Assembly: GCA_938033975.1 (NCBI GenBank)
Contig: CALHKJ010000230.1
Coordinates: 1-5,793 of the forward strand
Reading direction: 5' to 3'
Source: an uncultured Saprospiraceae bacterium
Lineage (GTDB): Bacteria; Bacteroidota; Bacteroidia; Chitinophagales; Saprospiraceae
DNA length: 5,793 nt
Each line of letters begins with the position of its first letter. Position 1 is the stretch's first letter. The translations under genes and the position numbers were made by a program. This document shows positions 5,625 through 5,793 of the stretch, piece after piece. The notes below the pieces were generated by a model, which saw only the letters and a list, made by a program, of their open reading frames with translations, had not been told where the DNA came from and did not search any database.

Positions 5625-5793
5625 TTAGTAATACAAACATCCTATTGTTGTAATTATTTCATCTGATTCAACTAAATCTTCTGAATAATTTCTTTGAGAA
5701 GGATGGAAAATAAATGTATGTCCGTCGGTGCTTGAAAAGTGCAGCAATCCATTAACTACTTCATACTTATAGGTGACGGTAGATTCAATTTGT
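5625..5793 (-). CDS. 3' end of an unrecognised gene (5' end outside window)
   Basis: On the minus strand a frame enters from the window edge and stays open for 55 codons to a TAA at 5625-5627. The peptide includes STVTYKYEVVNGLLHFSS and ends EIITTIGCLYY. Its mix of residues, with alternating polar and hydrophobic positions suggesting beta strands, looks like real protein and is unlike the low-complexity readings of the other frames here. I recognise no family. There is no start codon to judge because the beginning lies outside the window. A weak terminator candidate follows 27 bases downstream. It could also be a chance open frame, since 55 codons is short. Confidence 0.55.
   Translation of the reverse strand, partial: QIESTVTYKYEVVNGLLHFSSTDGHTFIFHPSQRNYSEDLVESDEIITTIGCLYY

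Noticed and set aside
1..5793. CRISPR array, tRNA, rRNA or insertion sequence
   Set aside because: No regularly spaced repeats, cloverleaf-like sequence, rRNA-like stretch, transposase frame or paired terminal inverted repeats were seen.

Overview
The window looks like chromosomal DNA of a low-GC, AT-rich Bacteroidota bacterium, most likely a Cytophagales- or Flavobacteriia-type lineage. Four things point there: a regulator with signal peptide, TPRs, one membrane helix and a cytoplasmic LuxR-like helix-turn-helix; an EGF-like lipoprotein whose upstream region carries a Bacteroidota -7 box; a recognisable remnant of a type IX secretion (T9SS) C-terminal sorting domain; and start codons preceded by A/T-rich sequence rather than Shine-Dalgarno motifs. 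The phylum call is an inference from these protein types.

Layout. Bases 2-370 (+) are the C-terminal part of a metallo-beta-lactamase-fold hydrolase cut by the window edge. Bases 371-1136 hold no intact gene, but contain a strong terminator (693-730) with no intact gene in front of it and, just after it, the broken tail of a T9SS cargo gene (about 756-984). Bases 1137-2885 (+) encode the TPR / transmembrane / helix-turn-helix regulator. Convergent to it, 2968-3687 (-) encodes an EGF-like lipoprotein. Bases 3688-4442 form a second gene-poor stretch with short repeats, competing hairpins and two very short coding-like frames. Bases 4443-4865 (+) encode a small lipoprotein of unknown function. 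It shares a bidirectional terminator (4883-4915) with a convergent DUF2853 gene (4953-5285, -). After another 340 bases without an intact gene, the 3' end of an unrecognised minus-strand gene (5625-5793) runs off the window edge.

The genes do not form an operon: neighbours are mostly convergent or separated by long spacers, so no shared pathway can be read from the layout. Long gene-free stretches with coding-like fragments suggest that parts of the window are decaying. The main result is the previously coding T9SS sorting-domain remnant. I did not find convincing evidence of a new multi-gene system; the regulatory-looking block at 3902-4061 is the best candidate for something undescribed, and it is weak.
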